This document shows positions 33,331 through 44,240 of a stretch of DNA of 64,000 nt, piece by piece. Under the pieces are notes generated by a model. It ran no database searches and was not told the origin of the DNA. It was given only the letters and a program-made list of their open reading frames with translations. The translations under genes were made by a program, and so were the position numbers. Position 1 is the stretch's first letter. Each line of letters opens with the position of its first letter. Source of the DNA: Melieria omissa (lineage: Eukaryota; Arthropoda; Insecta; Diptera; Ulidiidae); the NCBI GenBank assembly GCA_963971225.1, contig OZ020269.1:85722450-85786449 (forward strand), given 5' to 3'.

Positions 33331-33949
33331 TAGTACTCACGAAACTAGGGGCCAAATGTAGTAAAACTATGGACTTTGAAATTTCAAGGACATGTTTATT
33401 TCAAAAAATTATTTCAAAATTTAGCGCATTGTAGAATATCAAATGAAAGAGAAAAAAATTTAAATTGTAATTTTTTGGTGCAAAAGGACAAACAGTTGTT
33501 GAAAATGTCTTTTAAACCTTTATCTTTGAATATTCTTGCAAATTTTCAAAATTTTTTTTTTTTAATATATCTGAAGGACTAATATGTACACTACTACATC
33601 CTTGAAAGTCGTCCTTTTAATTTTATTACTTTAAGATATACAAATTTATTACTTTCCCTCTGTAGGAGAGAAGCTAGTTTCTAGTTTCTCAAATATAGAT
33701 TTTTTCAGGTGTAAAATTTGTTGTCGCACAGTGTAATCACTCAAACATAAATTTTAATTCTTCATTTACTTCAACTAAAATTATTGAGTAAATGTGTCTG
33801 AATTGAACTAAAAAGTTAAATAAAAATTGCTCTTATATTTTTCTTCTTCTTCTTACTTTACTATGCAGATATATAACATTAAAAAAACGTGTACACTGAT
33901 CTTCTTTAAACTTAAATATTGAATTCATTAATTTTGTATTTTTTCCTAA

Positions 33950-34207
33950 GCTTCAAAATATTCCAAGGACCTATAAAACAGTTATTCTTCAAACCATAGA
34001 GGGTTCCGACGTCCATAAAGTTGTAGTAGAAGGGAGAATTTTTACTCTCAGAGGTTTGCCATTTCCAGCTGAGAGGAGAGCCACCGAAAGAGAAAACGAG
34101 TTTCCCGTTACTGTTTTTAGGCGTTATTACAGGCAGTATTTGAACCTGCGATTGCTGCCTTTGACTCGTTGTTCAACGCACTAACCAACTGAGCCACGGC
34201 GGCTGGC
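33950..34207 (-). repeat. tRNA-derived SINE, longest copy
   Basis: The head (34123-34207, minus) has GGCTCAGTTGGTTAGTGCG as A box and GGTTCAAATAC as B box. The body follows with GGAAATGGCAAACCTCTGAG and TTATGGACGTCGGAACCC, then an AT-rich tail. A body fragment is at 22190-22305. Transcription would be by RNA polymerase III. Confidence 0.75.
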
Positions 34208-35019
34208 AACAATATAGCGATAGGTTTACTCCTTTCTTGAAATTTGTCCAATTTTGTCTAAGAATTTTTATTTGACATTTGACTCCTTTTTTATGCAACG
34301 TTTTTCTCGTATGTTTTAAAAAATATAAATCACAATAACCGTGGTTGCACAGTATGAGTGAGTTTTGTAAGCAGCTCGTGGAAGAGAACCAGAAAGTGGC
34401 GATTCTTCTGCGGAGGAATTTTAAATATGGAATACTTTTTGGTAGCAAAAAGCTAAACAATTTCAAAGTTTAAATGTCAATTTATTTATAAAACTTAATA
34501 CATTTAAAATTTTTTGCGTTTAAATATTTTTTAGAGGTTTTAAAAAATTGACCGATATATCATCAAAATGAAGGCAAATTTATTGGTTTGGTAATAGAAT
34601 TTTCGCATTTGCTTGTTTGCCGCGCCCATATAATTTATATACAAAAGTTTCGAATGAAATGACTGAATAAAATTAACAATGTGCTCATAAAACCAAAAAA
34701 ATAAAACATAAACTTTATGAAATTTTACACCTTTGTTGACCAATGCACGATATATCGTACAAAATTGACTGAGTTGTAATTCCCAACGTAAATAGTGTTT
34801 TTTTATATTGTGTTGAGTTTTATATATAGTTTTAGCTTAAATGTTCAAAAAGAGTCAATATTTTGAAGGAAAACATTTTACCGCAAGAAATGCGGTAAAT
34901 GGCTGGGAAAGGTTAAATGACTTTTAATTCCAATAGCGATTTACTTAATGGTTATGATTGGTAGAGATTCGGTAGACTTTTCTTTAGGTTCGGGTAATTT
35001 AAAAGAAAATATTTGCTGA
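34208..35019. other. Spacer with a piggyBac-like solo end
   Basis: AT-rich. The only item noted is TTAA at 34913-34916, from which the minus strand reads TTAACCTTTCCCAGCC and then the hairpin ACCGCATTTCTTGCGGT. This resembles 41457-41530. Confidence 0.45.
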
Positions 35020-35395
35020 GGCTGAGCAAACGTGCTTCAAGAGCCATTGGGGGCTTTTCACGAAATTAAACTCGCTTAGTGAATGCGTCAACCATTTGCG
35101 ACATGTGTCTAGAAGACGATGAGACTGCTGTTCACTATATTAGTGATTGCTCAGCTTTCGGACGTTCGAGCTGCCGGACATTCTTCTATTTATAAAAGCG
35201 ACGAGATCCGAACCGAGAGAAGAGCCTCTGGGAAAGTTGTTGTCAAAGACTGCCTGCTTAAGGTCGCAGAATCACCAAACGATGGAGCTGGCCAGATCTA
35301 CTTCAAGAAGTTGCGAGACCAGGATTTGCCATTTAGTCGAGGAAGAAGCCAAAGCTGGGGACAATGAAAGCAATGTCCACGTATAAATAAATAAA
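35020..35395 (+). mobile_element. LINE 3' fragment (jockey/I-like tail)
   Basis: Reads ICDMCLEDDETAVHYISDCS at about 35095, a CX2C...HX4C cluster found at the extreme C terminus of jockey/I-type LINEs after the RNase H region. The remaining bases are a 3' UTR ending in ATAAATAAATAAA at 35383-35396, the typical tail. The 5' part is missing. Confidence 0.7.
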
Positions 35396-36379
35396 AATCA
35401 TAATTTAAACGTACTTGTAAGTTGTTAAGAGTACAAATACGATATAAACTTGGCTTGGATAGAGTTCGGGAGTGGATTATGCTTAGTCAAAGACCGCTTA
35501 GCCTCTGGAAATTTTCGGCTGATATGTGAAACATGGATAATTGGACATATAACTTAAGTTCACTTGTAGTTGAGATTCTGGCATAAATTTATTCAAAAAT
35601 ATTCAGATTTGAAGGAAGTGAACAAGCAATTAAAAAACGAGTCAATACTTCAACTACATAAGTAACCAATCCCCACATATGTACAAACATCTCTGAATAT
35701 GTATTTGTGTGTGTTTGTATAGTACAAATCTTTCTGCGGCACATTTGTGCTACGATTGACTGAACCTTTAAGTGTCTGGCGAAGTCATTTTCGCGCCGAT
35801 CAGATGCGATTGACACGCTGCACTGGCCGACTTTTCCGCACAAGGCCGATACTCGTAGAGCAGTCAAAAGTAAAAATAAAACACTAAAAATAATCGAAGA
35901 TGACTTGCTTGTTTACAATGTGAATAAATTGCCCGCAACAACAGACAAATTGGCGTAGCTGAGTTGTGTGGAATTTAAATAACATCGAACGGCAAACTGC
36001 AGGCAGATGTTGGCTTTTGTCTAACCAAAATCTGAATCCAAGAGTGGGCGAACGGACAGCGGACGGTTGGGGAAAATCAAGTGTAAGTATGTATGAGTGC
36101 AAGTGCAATGAAAGGCCACAGAGTGCAAAGCATTCAAGTATTAAAGCATTTGAATTAAACAAGTAATTCGATTTCGAGCGATTCATTGACGTCCCATGTT
36201 AAATTTCAAGTTACTAAGATGTCTTGTAACCTTAGTTGGTGTGCTGAAAAAACATCATAAAGATTTAAATTGTATAAAAATTTCTAACTTTTTTTCGCAA
36301 TGTACGAAATTTTGCCATTTCTGCTTAGTTTTAAAGCTCTCAGTAATACAAAAGTATATTTTATGATTCGATATAAAAG
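35396..36379. other. Spacer, no gene seen
   Basis: A slightly less AT-rich part at 35700-36100 holds two overlapping opposed frames of about 100 codons without splice or homology support. Confidence 0.4.
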
Positions 36380-36427
36380 TAGTTTGGGTACCTGGTTTGG
36401 GTACACCATCCCACATATAAGGGTTAA
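36380..36427 (-). mobile_element. Solo piggyBac-like end
   Basis: From TTAA at 36427 the minus strand reads TTAACCCTTATATGTGGGAT, then GGTACCCAAACCAGGTACCC-like repeats. Same architecture as the ends at 14401 and 41457. No partner seen. Confidence 0.5.
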
Positions 36428-36947
36428 CTAACTTGATATCACCTCATCTATGGAGAATAGTGTTCAGTGGTTTCTCATCAAAAAGCAAATGTAAAAAATG
36501 CCCACAAATTTTCCAAAAATTATTTATTGCGCATAAAACAAATGTTTAGTCAAATTTATGACAACATTTTACAAACTTAAACTTGTGGCATACATTTTCA
36601 CACTGGAATGACAAATTCATTCACTAATTGCCACTTGTTACTCGCAACAATTACATTGCGTCAATTAGCACTAACAAACTACTAGTTGCCCCCTTCTTCC
36701 CCACCTGGTTTACTTTCCGCAAACATTTTATAAACACTTTTTATTAATTAGAGAAAACAACAATAACAACAATTTGAGAAAACAACTGCTCGAGTTCTGC
36801 GTGCGGCAATTTTGGCTGAAGTTGTTGTGGCAACATTGTTCATTTTAATCTGAAAAAGCTTGTTTTTAGTTGTTGTGGTTTTACGCATTAACAATAATTT
36901 TTTTTTGTAATAATGATCCAATTAATTTGAACTAATTGCTGGTAGTA

Positions 36948-37025
36948 GTCGATAGTCCAGTGTGTAGCGCTATGACTTTTAATGCCAGAGACCCAAGATT
37001 CGATTTGTAGCTCGGACTGGTCTAC
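36948..37025 (+). repeat. tRNA-derived SINE head, copy C
   Basis: GTCGATAGTCCAGTGTGTAG, then GACCCAAGATTCGATTTGTA and GCTCGGACTGG. This is the plus-strand counterpart of the copy at 56480-56564, with several substitutions. Confidence 0.7.
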
Positions 37026-38885
37026 TTGTTACTATCGCTAATATTTCGTTCTTTGACGCATGCAAGAGGCTATTTCGGGGCTTAAACACTCCAAATAATA
37101 AATTGTATAATAAATTTTAATTTTAATTTAATTTTAATTTATTTTATATTTTTTTTATATATAGTTTCAAATGGTGTTGGGCTCTAAAGTTGTGTTCGGA
37201 AACCCTGAGTGCCACACTGATGTCTACGTCATACTTTTTGTTTTTTTTTCTTTTTACAACAACAACATTATATATGCACACATTTTAATATTAATATACA
37301 TATATATATCAATATATTTTTGCATAATTTATTGATTTAGAACATTCATAACTTTTCATTTTAAATGTCTTAGTTTTCCATATATTTTGTGTTTCTTGTT
37401 TCGTGAATATTTACTCTTAAGTTGACTGTCATCTGTCGTGCTGGCTCATTGTTTTTTGTTGTTAAAGAAAAATAGGATGTGAAAATGTCAAAAAGTCATC
37501 AATCATTGTGCAGAATTTTTCGTGGAAGCTGCATTAAGCACGAAAATCTCTTTACAAGTGCTGCCAGACTAAGTTGGCAAATATAATAAAATTCACACAT
37601 GTCTTGTGGCTGCAGATTTAAACATACATATTCCCAAGTAAGTAGGTAAGTATGAAGATGTCTGCATGTTGTGTGTATTTTCATAGTTTTCTGGCCAAAG
37701 CAGACTTAAGAGTTGTTCGCTAATACTTATGACAAGTGAATTGTTTGCACAAATATTCTGTCCGACAAAGAAAACAACAGATGTGCAAACTTGTGTTGGA
37801 CGCACTTAAGTTAGCAAATGAACAAATATCAAATAAGCCAAACATTTTCGATGAGAAATTTCCGTCAAGATTTGGTGTGACATGGCGCCACTGGGAATGA
37901 AAATGATTTGTCACTCCTGGAGGCTCAAAGCGATAAAGGAGTAAATAACAGGGTGATTTCATATCTTGGCTCTTCTTCTTCTTTTTCTTTGTTACCAATT
38001 GCTTGTAAAATTAGCCACAAAATTTGGGAAATTGATCGCGTTGATTGATGTTTCAGTCTTTCATTTTTGTGTGGTCAAAGGGATACAAAAAATATGTCAT
38101 TGTAAAAAATTTCATTTTTTGATTAATATATCGCACACGCACTACAAAAGTGACCCAACTCAAAATTTTTCATTTTCGGGTTTATGTGTTAACACTGTGC
38201 ACAATGCATAAATCTACCAATCAGCAAAAGCTTAGTATATTTTGTCGTTGTTAACTGTTTCAAAAATACAGTTAAGTCTCTTTTCATGTCAGAAGTTTAA
38301 TGCTATTTGATTGCTGCAGCTCAATGCAAAAGAGTCCTAACTCAAATTGTGTCACTTTTGATGAAATAAATGTTTGTTAAAGTTAATTTTAAGAAAAATT
38401 CTGAAAATTTGTGTATATATTTTTTTTTATTAAAATTAATTATGAATTTTCAAATTTTTTTTCAACTTTTTAACTGTCATTTAAAATTATTTAATTCAGA
38501 AAAAGTGGCATAATTTGAAATAGTTCCGTAATTATTGAATTAAAATATCATCAAAACAGTCACAACTCAAAATTTTGGATTTTATAGTGAAAAAAAAAAT
38601 TCTTGGAACTTATCAAAAAGCATAATCTGTAAGGATTTTCTACTGAACGGTCTATTCGTTATTAAAAAAATTTGTATTTAGCTCAAAAACAGTCTTTTGC
38701 GTTTCCTGAAAAACTTTGGTTGTGCGTATATTGTTACGAAAATTAGTTCTGTGACTTATTCGTCTCTCTGGATTGTGCTTCAAAATAAAACACACTTTAC
38801 TGTCCTTACATTTACTACTTATTGGAATACGCTGTGTTGCATCTTTGCTTGCTCAAACAAGACTGTGTGCCGGCCGTCTTTTATA
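37026..38885. other. Spacer, no gene seen
   Basis: AT-rich. GTTTCAAATGGTGTTGG at 37166 belongs to a phrase that recurs at 42209, 57115 and 59411 and probably marks a worn MITE. No exons recognised. Confidence 0.4.
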
Positions 38886-38996
38886 AAGGGTGATTTTTCA
38901 GCATCTTTCTTTTTGGCAACACTTTTTTTGGCACCTTAGCTGTTTTTGTGTAACATGTTTCTGTCAAACATGTTGAGTTTGGTCTATAATTTAACC

Positions 38997-39525
38997 ATGA
39001 ATCGACTTAAAAACGAACATCGCTTGCAGGTTATTGAATTTTATTATCAAAATTAATGCTCGGTTAAGAAAGTGCATCGTGCACTTCTTCCACTTTATTG
39101 TCAGTTTTGGCGACCTTCTGAATCGAAATCTTGTGACTAAATTTCGCACCAAATTTCTTTCTTTCGCCCAAAATAGAACAGCTGGACGGCTGAAGGCCTT
39201 GAAGCCAGTGCTGCGTACTTTAATTTATATAAAAATTTTCTTTCTATGTAAATTATTATAAATAAATAAAAATAAATAAATAGAACAGCTGCACTTGGCT
39301 GACATGTGGTTTCAACAAGACGGTGCCAATGACCCAATTGAGAGGCGAGGGTTGAGGTTCATGTCTGTAGCGACAAGCCCGCAACGTTTCAAGCACTGGA
39401 AGCCAATATTGAAGAATTTATTCGTGAGATACCGACCAATATGTTGGAGAGAATATGTCAAAATTGGACTCAGCGTATGAACCATTTGAGGCGCAGCCAC
39501 GGTCAACATTTACATGAAATCCTAT
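38997..39525 (+). pseudogene. DD41D transposase pseudogene
   Basis: Begins MNRLKNEHRLQVIEFYYQN, then a stop, CSVKKVHRALLP and more of the N-terminal region. A deletion then leads to PKIEQLHLADMWFQQDGA (second catalytic Asp), which is split by the inserted LINE tail. The C-terminal end reads EEFIREIPTNMLERICQNW to HGQHLHEILF and a stop. At least one stop, one large deletion and one insertion destroy it. Confidence 0.85.
39185..39291 (+). mobile_element. Short LINE 3' end with 14-bp duplication
   Basis: AAATAGAACAGCTG occurs at 39171-39184 and again at 39278-39291, bracketing the insert. The insert starts GACGGCTGAAGGCCTTGAAG and ends in ATAAATAAATAAAAATAAAT. The long target duplication and A/T-rich tail are the marks of target-primed reverse transcription. 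Confidence 0.88.
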
Positions 39526-39634
39526 TTTAACATTGAAATATAGATCGTTCTATGGACTCAAATAAAGATTTCATACATTTCTTTAAATTTTATGTTTTCT
39601 TTAAATCAAACCCCAAGGCTCTTAAAAAATCACC

Positions 39635-41456
39635 AGATACTTACTCGCAGCTATCGGGCTTTGTATTCGCTATCCAAACTGCAACCAATGCCTGGTGGCA
39701 AATCACTCTCACTCTCTCAATAACGAAATTGTGAGGTTAACAATCAAAATGTTGCGCATCTTTGTTGCAATTGTCTCGTTTTTTCAAACTACTTATTTAG
39801 AAACCCCTATTCACCTCTTGGGTCCTTCGCCAACTGAAATTACTAACATTCCATAAAATTGTTCCTGTCTCGTTTAGCAACTTTGAGGTTCTTAGTAAAA
39901 TCCTGCAATAGCGATTCTTTCCTTCAAATAAATAACAAATTCTCTTTGTGTTTTTAAATTTCTTTTATTTGATTTATTGATTCACTGCATAAGCATGTAC
40001 GATTGTATATATATATCTATATATATTTATATAGAGTTTTATAATTATTTTAGTGGTTTTCATTTTGCATTAGTTGATCGATAATATCATTCAATAGTGT
40101 ATAGGGTTTCTATGTATATTTTCTTCAGTTTATATATTTTCATGACATTTAATAAATTTTTAATGATTTCTGCACATAATGGTTTAATTTCTTTGTTTTT
40201 GTTTACTTAATATTTTAGATTTTTAGTTAAATTCTACTCGTACACATATAGAAATGCTTAGCTTACGTCATCGAAGAGAGTTTGGTAAATTCTCATACAA
40301 AAGATAAACTTTTCAAAAAATGTAGAAAATGACGAAAAATGAAATGGAAGCTGTAGGTCAGCGATGGCCATTTTGCTTCTCGCGAGTAGCCGAATGGTCA
40401 TCGCTGATGAAGATGAACTGAAGCGGTAAATTTCGAAGGCGCTTTAGTGATGAAAGTTAATGATTATAAAATTTTTTTTATTAAACCTAACGATGGACTA
40501 TGAAATTAATGAAGAATACAATGACAACAAGTTGGTGTTAGTTGGTGATTAGTTGTTGCTATGAAATAAAAATTAGTTTAAAATAAGAAATGATAAAGGA
40601 AGCAAGTAAGTGTAAAGAAAAATGTGCAGCACTGCTGAGAAGACATTGGACATTGATATAAAAAATATTAACTGTGAGTGCTTTTACAATATGTTGATGA
40701 AATGGCCCATTGAGTTAAAATTCTGAATGTTTTTAGTGGGTCGAATAGATTTCTTGTTTAAAAAAATGTTAGAAAAGGTTAGGAAATATTTGAAAATTTC
40801 AAGTGAACATAAAAATGTTGAATGTGTGGAAATGTTGAGAAGCGTACCAAGTGAAAATAACAAATAGAAATGTTATGACACAATAGTTCAATGCTGGGAC
40901 GCAGTGTCTCGGACAGGTGTTGTGTGAATCCAAAATCTAAGAGACACAACAGAAAAGAAAAGCATATCTTGAGACAATAGTCAGAATTAAAACGCGATGG
41001 CATACATTCAGTTTTGTTAATTGTCTTTGCGTTTTGTAATTTTTTGAATTTGAACTCGTTTCAAACGACTTTTTCCAGTTAAGAGTAAATCCGTTGTGTA
41101 GCAAATTGAATCGATTTCAAATTCCTGTTTCGAATTTAAATTGTGCCATTTGTACCAAAAACCTAATTGAATTTTCATTCATTCACGATGATGAAAGGAA
41201 TAAAAGGTGGGAACAAAATGTCAATAATTTGCAAGTTTACTATTTTAAAGTCCAAAGTGGGGAAAATGGCTGGAAAATGTCGAGAAAGTATTGCCGGAGT
41301 ATTTGTCCCGAAAGGTGTAAATAAGTCACTAACAGATGATCGGAAATAAAATGTTTTTTTTGCTCCCTAAAATTCTGAGATTCCAAATTTTATTGCAAAA
41401 TGCTTAAAAAAAATGGGTAAAAATTTAAAGCTAATATTATTTTTGAATATAAAACA
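39635..41456. other. Spacer, no gene seen
   Basis: About 1.8 kb, AT-rich, with an (AT)n patch near 40008-40035. No exon or element recognised. Confidence 0.4.
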
Positions 41457-41530
41457 TTAACCCTTTCCGGCCGATGTCCTATATATGGGACGACACCCCA
41501 TATTTTTAGCTGAAGCGGTTCATTTTTATG
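41457..41530 (+). mobile_element. Solo piggyBac-like end
   Basis: TTAACCCTTTCCGGCCGATG, then the imperfect hairpin GTCCTATATATGGGAC. TTAACCC ends with subterminal hairpins are characteristic of piggyBac-like elements. No partner or transposase seen. Confidence 0.55.
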
Positions 41531-42433
41531 CTAAAAACACAAATTTTTTTTACATAGGTAAAAGTAAGATTTTGTTGCTTTAACACTTTCTGCATTGATG
41601 TTTTCTGTCTGCAGAATATAAAGCAAAACAATATAACCGAAGAAGGATTCCTTATTTGTTAATTTGGAGCATTGAATTTGCTTTCGAAGTGTAGAGAAGC
41701 TTGAAAGATGAATTGTTGTAATGCCTGAAATATTTAAAAAATCTTAAACCTGAACTGAAGAAGATCAACATTTCTTTTATTTGAATATGGAACGTTTACG
41801 TTTTTTTTTTTAAGACATAATTTACCTAGTTTAGTTGATGGAAGTGAGCAGAATAATTACTATCAAACAAATTTTGACGCAAAATTTATAAAAGATAATG
41901 AAATATCTAAAAGTGTTTAAACTTATTTGATTATTTTGAATTGCTAGAAAAATTGTAAATTAATCAGAAATTGTCAAACAAACCTTTTATAATTTCTAAA
42001 AATTTAAAGACATTTTTTGAAAATCCACCCAAATGCACATTTAGACATTTGACTACAATGTGATTACAGTTGATTATAATTTCTAACAATTTATAGAAAT
42101 TTGTTGAGAATCACATTTAGATATGTGAACAAAAAATCACGTCACAAAATAATGATTGGGCGCAATAGGGGTTTGGGGGTTTAAAATATGTCTTAACATT
42201 GTGGACAAGGATATAGTTTCAATGGTATTGAGTTCAAAAGTTGTAAGCAAAGCCTGCATGCCAGAATAAAATTCTGTGTACACTATTGGCTTCTTTCATA
42301 ATATTTGCCAAGTTTCATGTTTCGAACACTTTGACGATTGCTGCGACACGATGGCATCTGTAATAATATGGAATCATAACGTTCTTATTTAATTCACAAC
42401 GACCACAATTGTGGCTGTCCACAAGAATATAAC
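41531..42433. other. Spacer, no gene seen
   Basis: AT-rich; a worn MITE phrase (ATAGTTTCAATGGTATTGAG) at about 42212 only. Confidence 0.4.
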
Positions 42434-42435
42434 TA

Positions 42436-42618
42436 CAATGATTTTCGTTTATAACGAACCCGTTTAAAACGATTTTCCGCCTAAAACGAACCAATTTCAA
42501 AAGTACACGCGCTATGTTTTCGCTTATTACGGACCCCTTTTAAAGCGAACGTTTGGTTAAAACGAACCATTTTGCCCATCGAAGATCGCTCGAAGATCGC
42601 TTTAAGCGAAAAGTACTG
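42436..42618. mobile_element. Pogo/Tigger-like MITE
   Basis: 183 bp between TA dinucleotides. The right end is CGCTTTAAGCGAAAAGTACTG; the left CAATGATTTTCGTTTATAAC is its worn inverse. The interior repeats AAAACGAACC and CGTTTTAA-type words. CAGTACTTTTCGCTTAA ends belong to the pogo group of Tc1/mariner elements. Confidence 0.7.
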
Positions 42619-42657
42619 TATTTTCATTTCGTAGGCAACAAAACCAAGTCAAATCGA

Positions 42658-42789
42658 TAGGGGTGTTCACACTGAACTCGTTACGTTGTTAGTTCGGTAT
42701 TCGATAGTTTTGTACGTGTAGTTTGTTTTTGTAAAAGAATCGAACCAAAACTAAATACACGTATAAAACTAACCGTGTGAGTACCCCTA
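42658..42789. mobile_element. Palindromic 132-bp foldback MITE
   Basis: Ends TAGGGGTGTTCACAC and GTGTGAGTACCCCTA are inverted. Inside, GTTTTGTACGTGTAGTTT pairs with AACTAAATACACGTATAAAAC. Nearly the whole sequence folds on itself. Confidence 0.75.
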
Positions 42790-43099
42790 ATATGTTTTTA
42801 ATGGCGCTTTTCTTACTTGATAAGTGTGCTTTGAATAACAATTAAAAATTTGTTGGTAATTTAGTTACAATTTACTGAATTTATAAAATAATAAATAACG
42901 CTATTAGTGTAAAATTTATTGCAGATATAGATATAGAAAGAATAGTAGAATGAAGAAAGTGTCCAATTAACCTTCAATTTTTGTTTAGGGGACCCAAAAA
43001 ACTTGACTATGGTGTTGTTGTTGTAGATTTCATTTGAATCAAGTAGTTGACTACATGGCAACAAATGAAGCCGTTGCCATTTTATAGTCATGTGGTCTT

Positions 43100-44240
43100 G
43101 AGAATTTTTTGAGTAGTTAGCACAGTGGACAATAAAGCAACATTGACAGTAAACGTAATTTCAGCATGTTTACACATTAAAAAAATTTGTGTGGAAAGAC
43201 TAAATAATGAAGTGAAGCAAGGAAAAGCGCCTCAGCTGTTTTTACAAATATTTTCTACAATTCAGAGAATTTTTTAACAGTTGGCACAATGGATCAAAGA
43301 GCAACATTGGTGACATTAAAAGTTTTTTCCAAACTTTTTACACATCAAAGAAATTTGTTTGGAAAGATTAATTAATAAATAGTGTAGACATACTGAAAGA
43401 TAGGAAAATGCGTCTTAGCTGTTTTTACAAATATTTTCTTATATTCAGAGAATTTTTCAATAGTTGGCACAGTGGATCAGAGAGCAATGGTGACATTGAA
43501 AGTTTTTTTCCAATAACAAAAGAAGCAAATAAGTTTGTTTAGAAAGATTAATTAATGAATAGTACAAACGTACTGAAAGAGAGGAAAACGCGTCTCAGCT
43601 GTTTTTACAAAAATGTTCTACAATTCAGAGAACTTTTTAATAGTTGGCGCAGTGGATCAGAGAGCGATGGTGACATTGAAAGCTTTTTTTCCACAATAGA
43701 AGAAGCAAAGAAGTTTGTTTAGAATAATTAATAAATAAATAATGCAGACATACTGAAAGAAGGGAAAGGCACCTCAGCCACTTTTACAAATCTTTTCAAT
43801 TCAAAGCATTTTTCAAACTGTTGGGGCACAGTGGACCATAAAGCAACATTGACAGTAAACGTTTTCGTTTGGAAGGATGGAAAAGTCAAGAGTTCAGATA
43901 TAGTGAAGGAAATGAAACGAACCTTAGCTGTTTTAACAAATCTTTTCAATTCGCACTTTTGAAACAGTTAAAACAATTAATAATAATGCAACATTGACTG
44001 TAACATTTTATTCCCAATGCTTACACATTAAAGAAAGGTTTTCGAACTGATTAGAAAGAGAAAAGTACAGAAAGTGTTTAGCGTCTTTAGCAAACATTTG
44101 CCACACTGCAATTTTGTGCAATTTTGAATGAAGAAAGTTTAACCGTAAAAGCATCTCACATTGTTTTGCACATTTAATGGAATTGTAGAAAATGAGTTTT
44201 ACTGGTAATTTTTGCATTTCCTGCTTTGGCTGACACATAG
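43100..44240. repeat. Degenerate tandem array, unit about 160-185 bp
   Basis: About six units. The anchor AGTTGGCACAGTGGATC (with variants) recurs at about 43117, 43280, 43463, 43643 and 43820. Each unit also has GCAACATTGACA, TTTGTTTGGAAAGATTAATT, ACTGAAAGA and CTCAGCTGTTTTTACAAAT. The last units are worn. The unit length is satellite-like. Confidence 0.85.

Larger units (their letters stand above)
32676..33733. mobile_element. Older TIR element split by a Tc1 copy
   Basis: Left CACCGTGCGACAAAAAT and right ATTTGTTGTCGCACAGTG are inverted; the similarity goes on for about 60 bp (TTTTACAC, GAAAAAATC, GAAACTAG). Without the Tc1 copy and one TA it would be about 450 bp. The copy at 23885-24031 shows the uninterrupted sequence. 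Confidence 0.75.
38886..39634 (+). mobile_element. Defective DD41D element with a nested insertion
   Basis: Left end AAGGGTGATTTTTCAGC after TA; right end TTAAAAAATCACC as the inverse. Plus-strand transposase pieces remain. A LINE 3' end is inserted at 39185-39291. The right border is worn. Confidence 0.85.
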
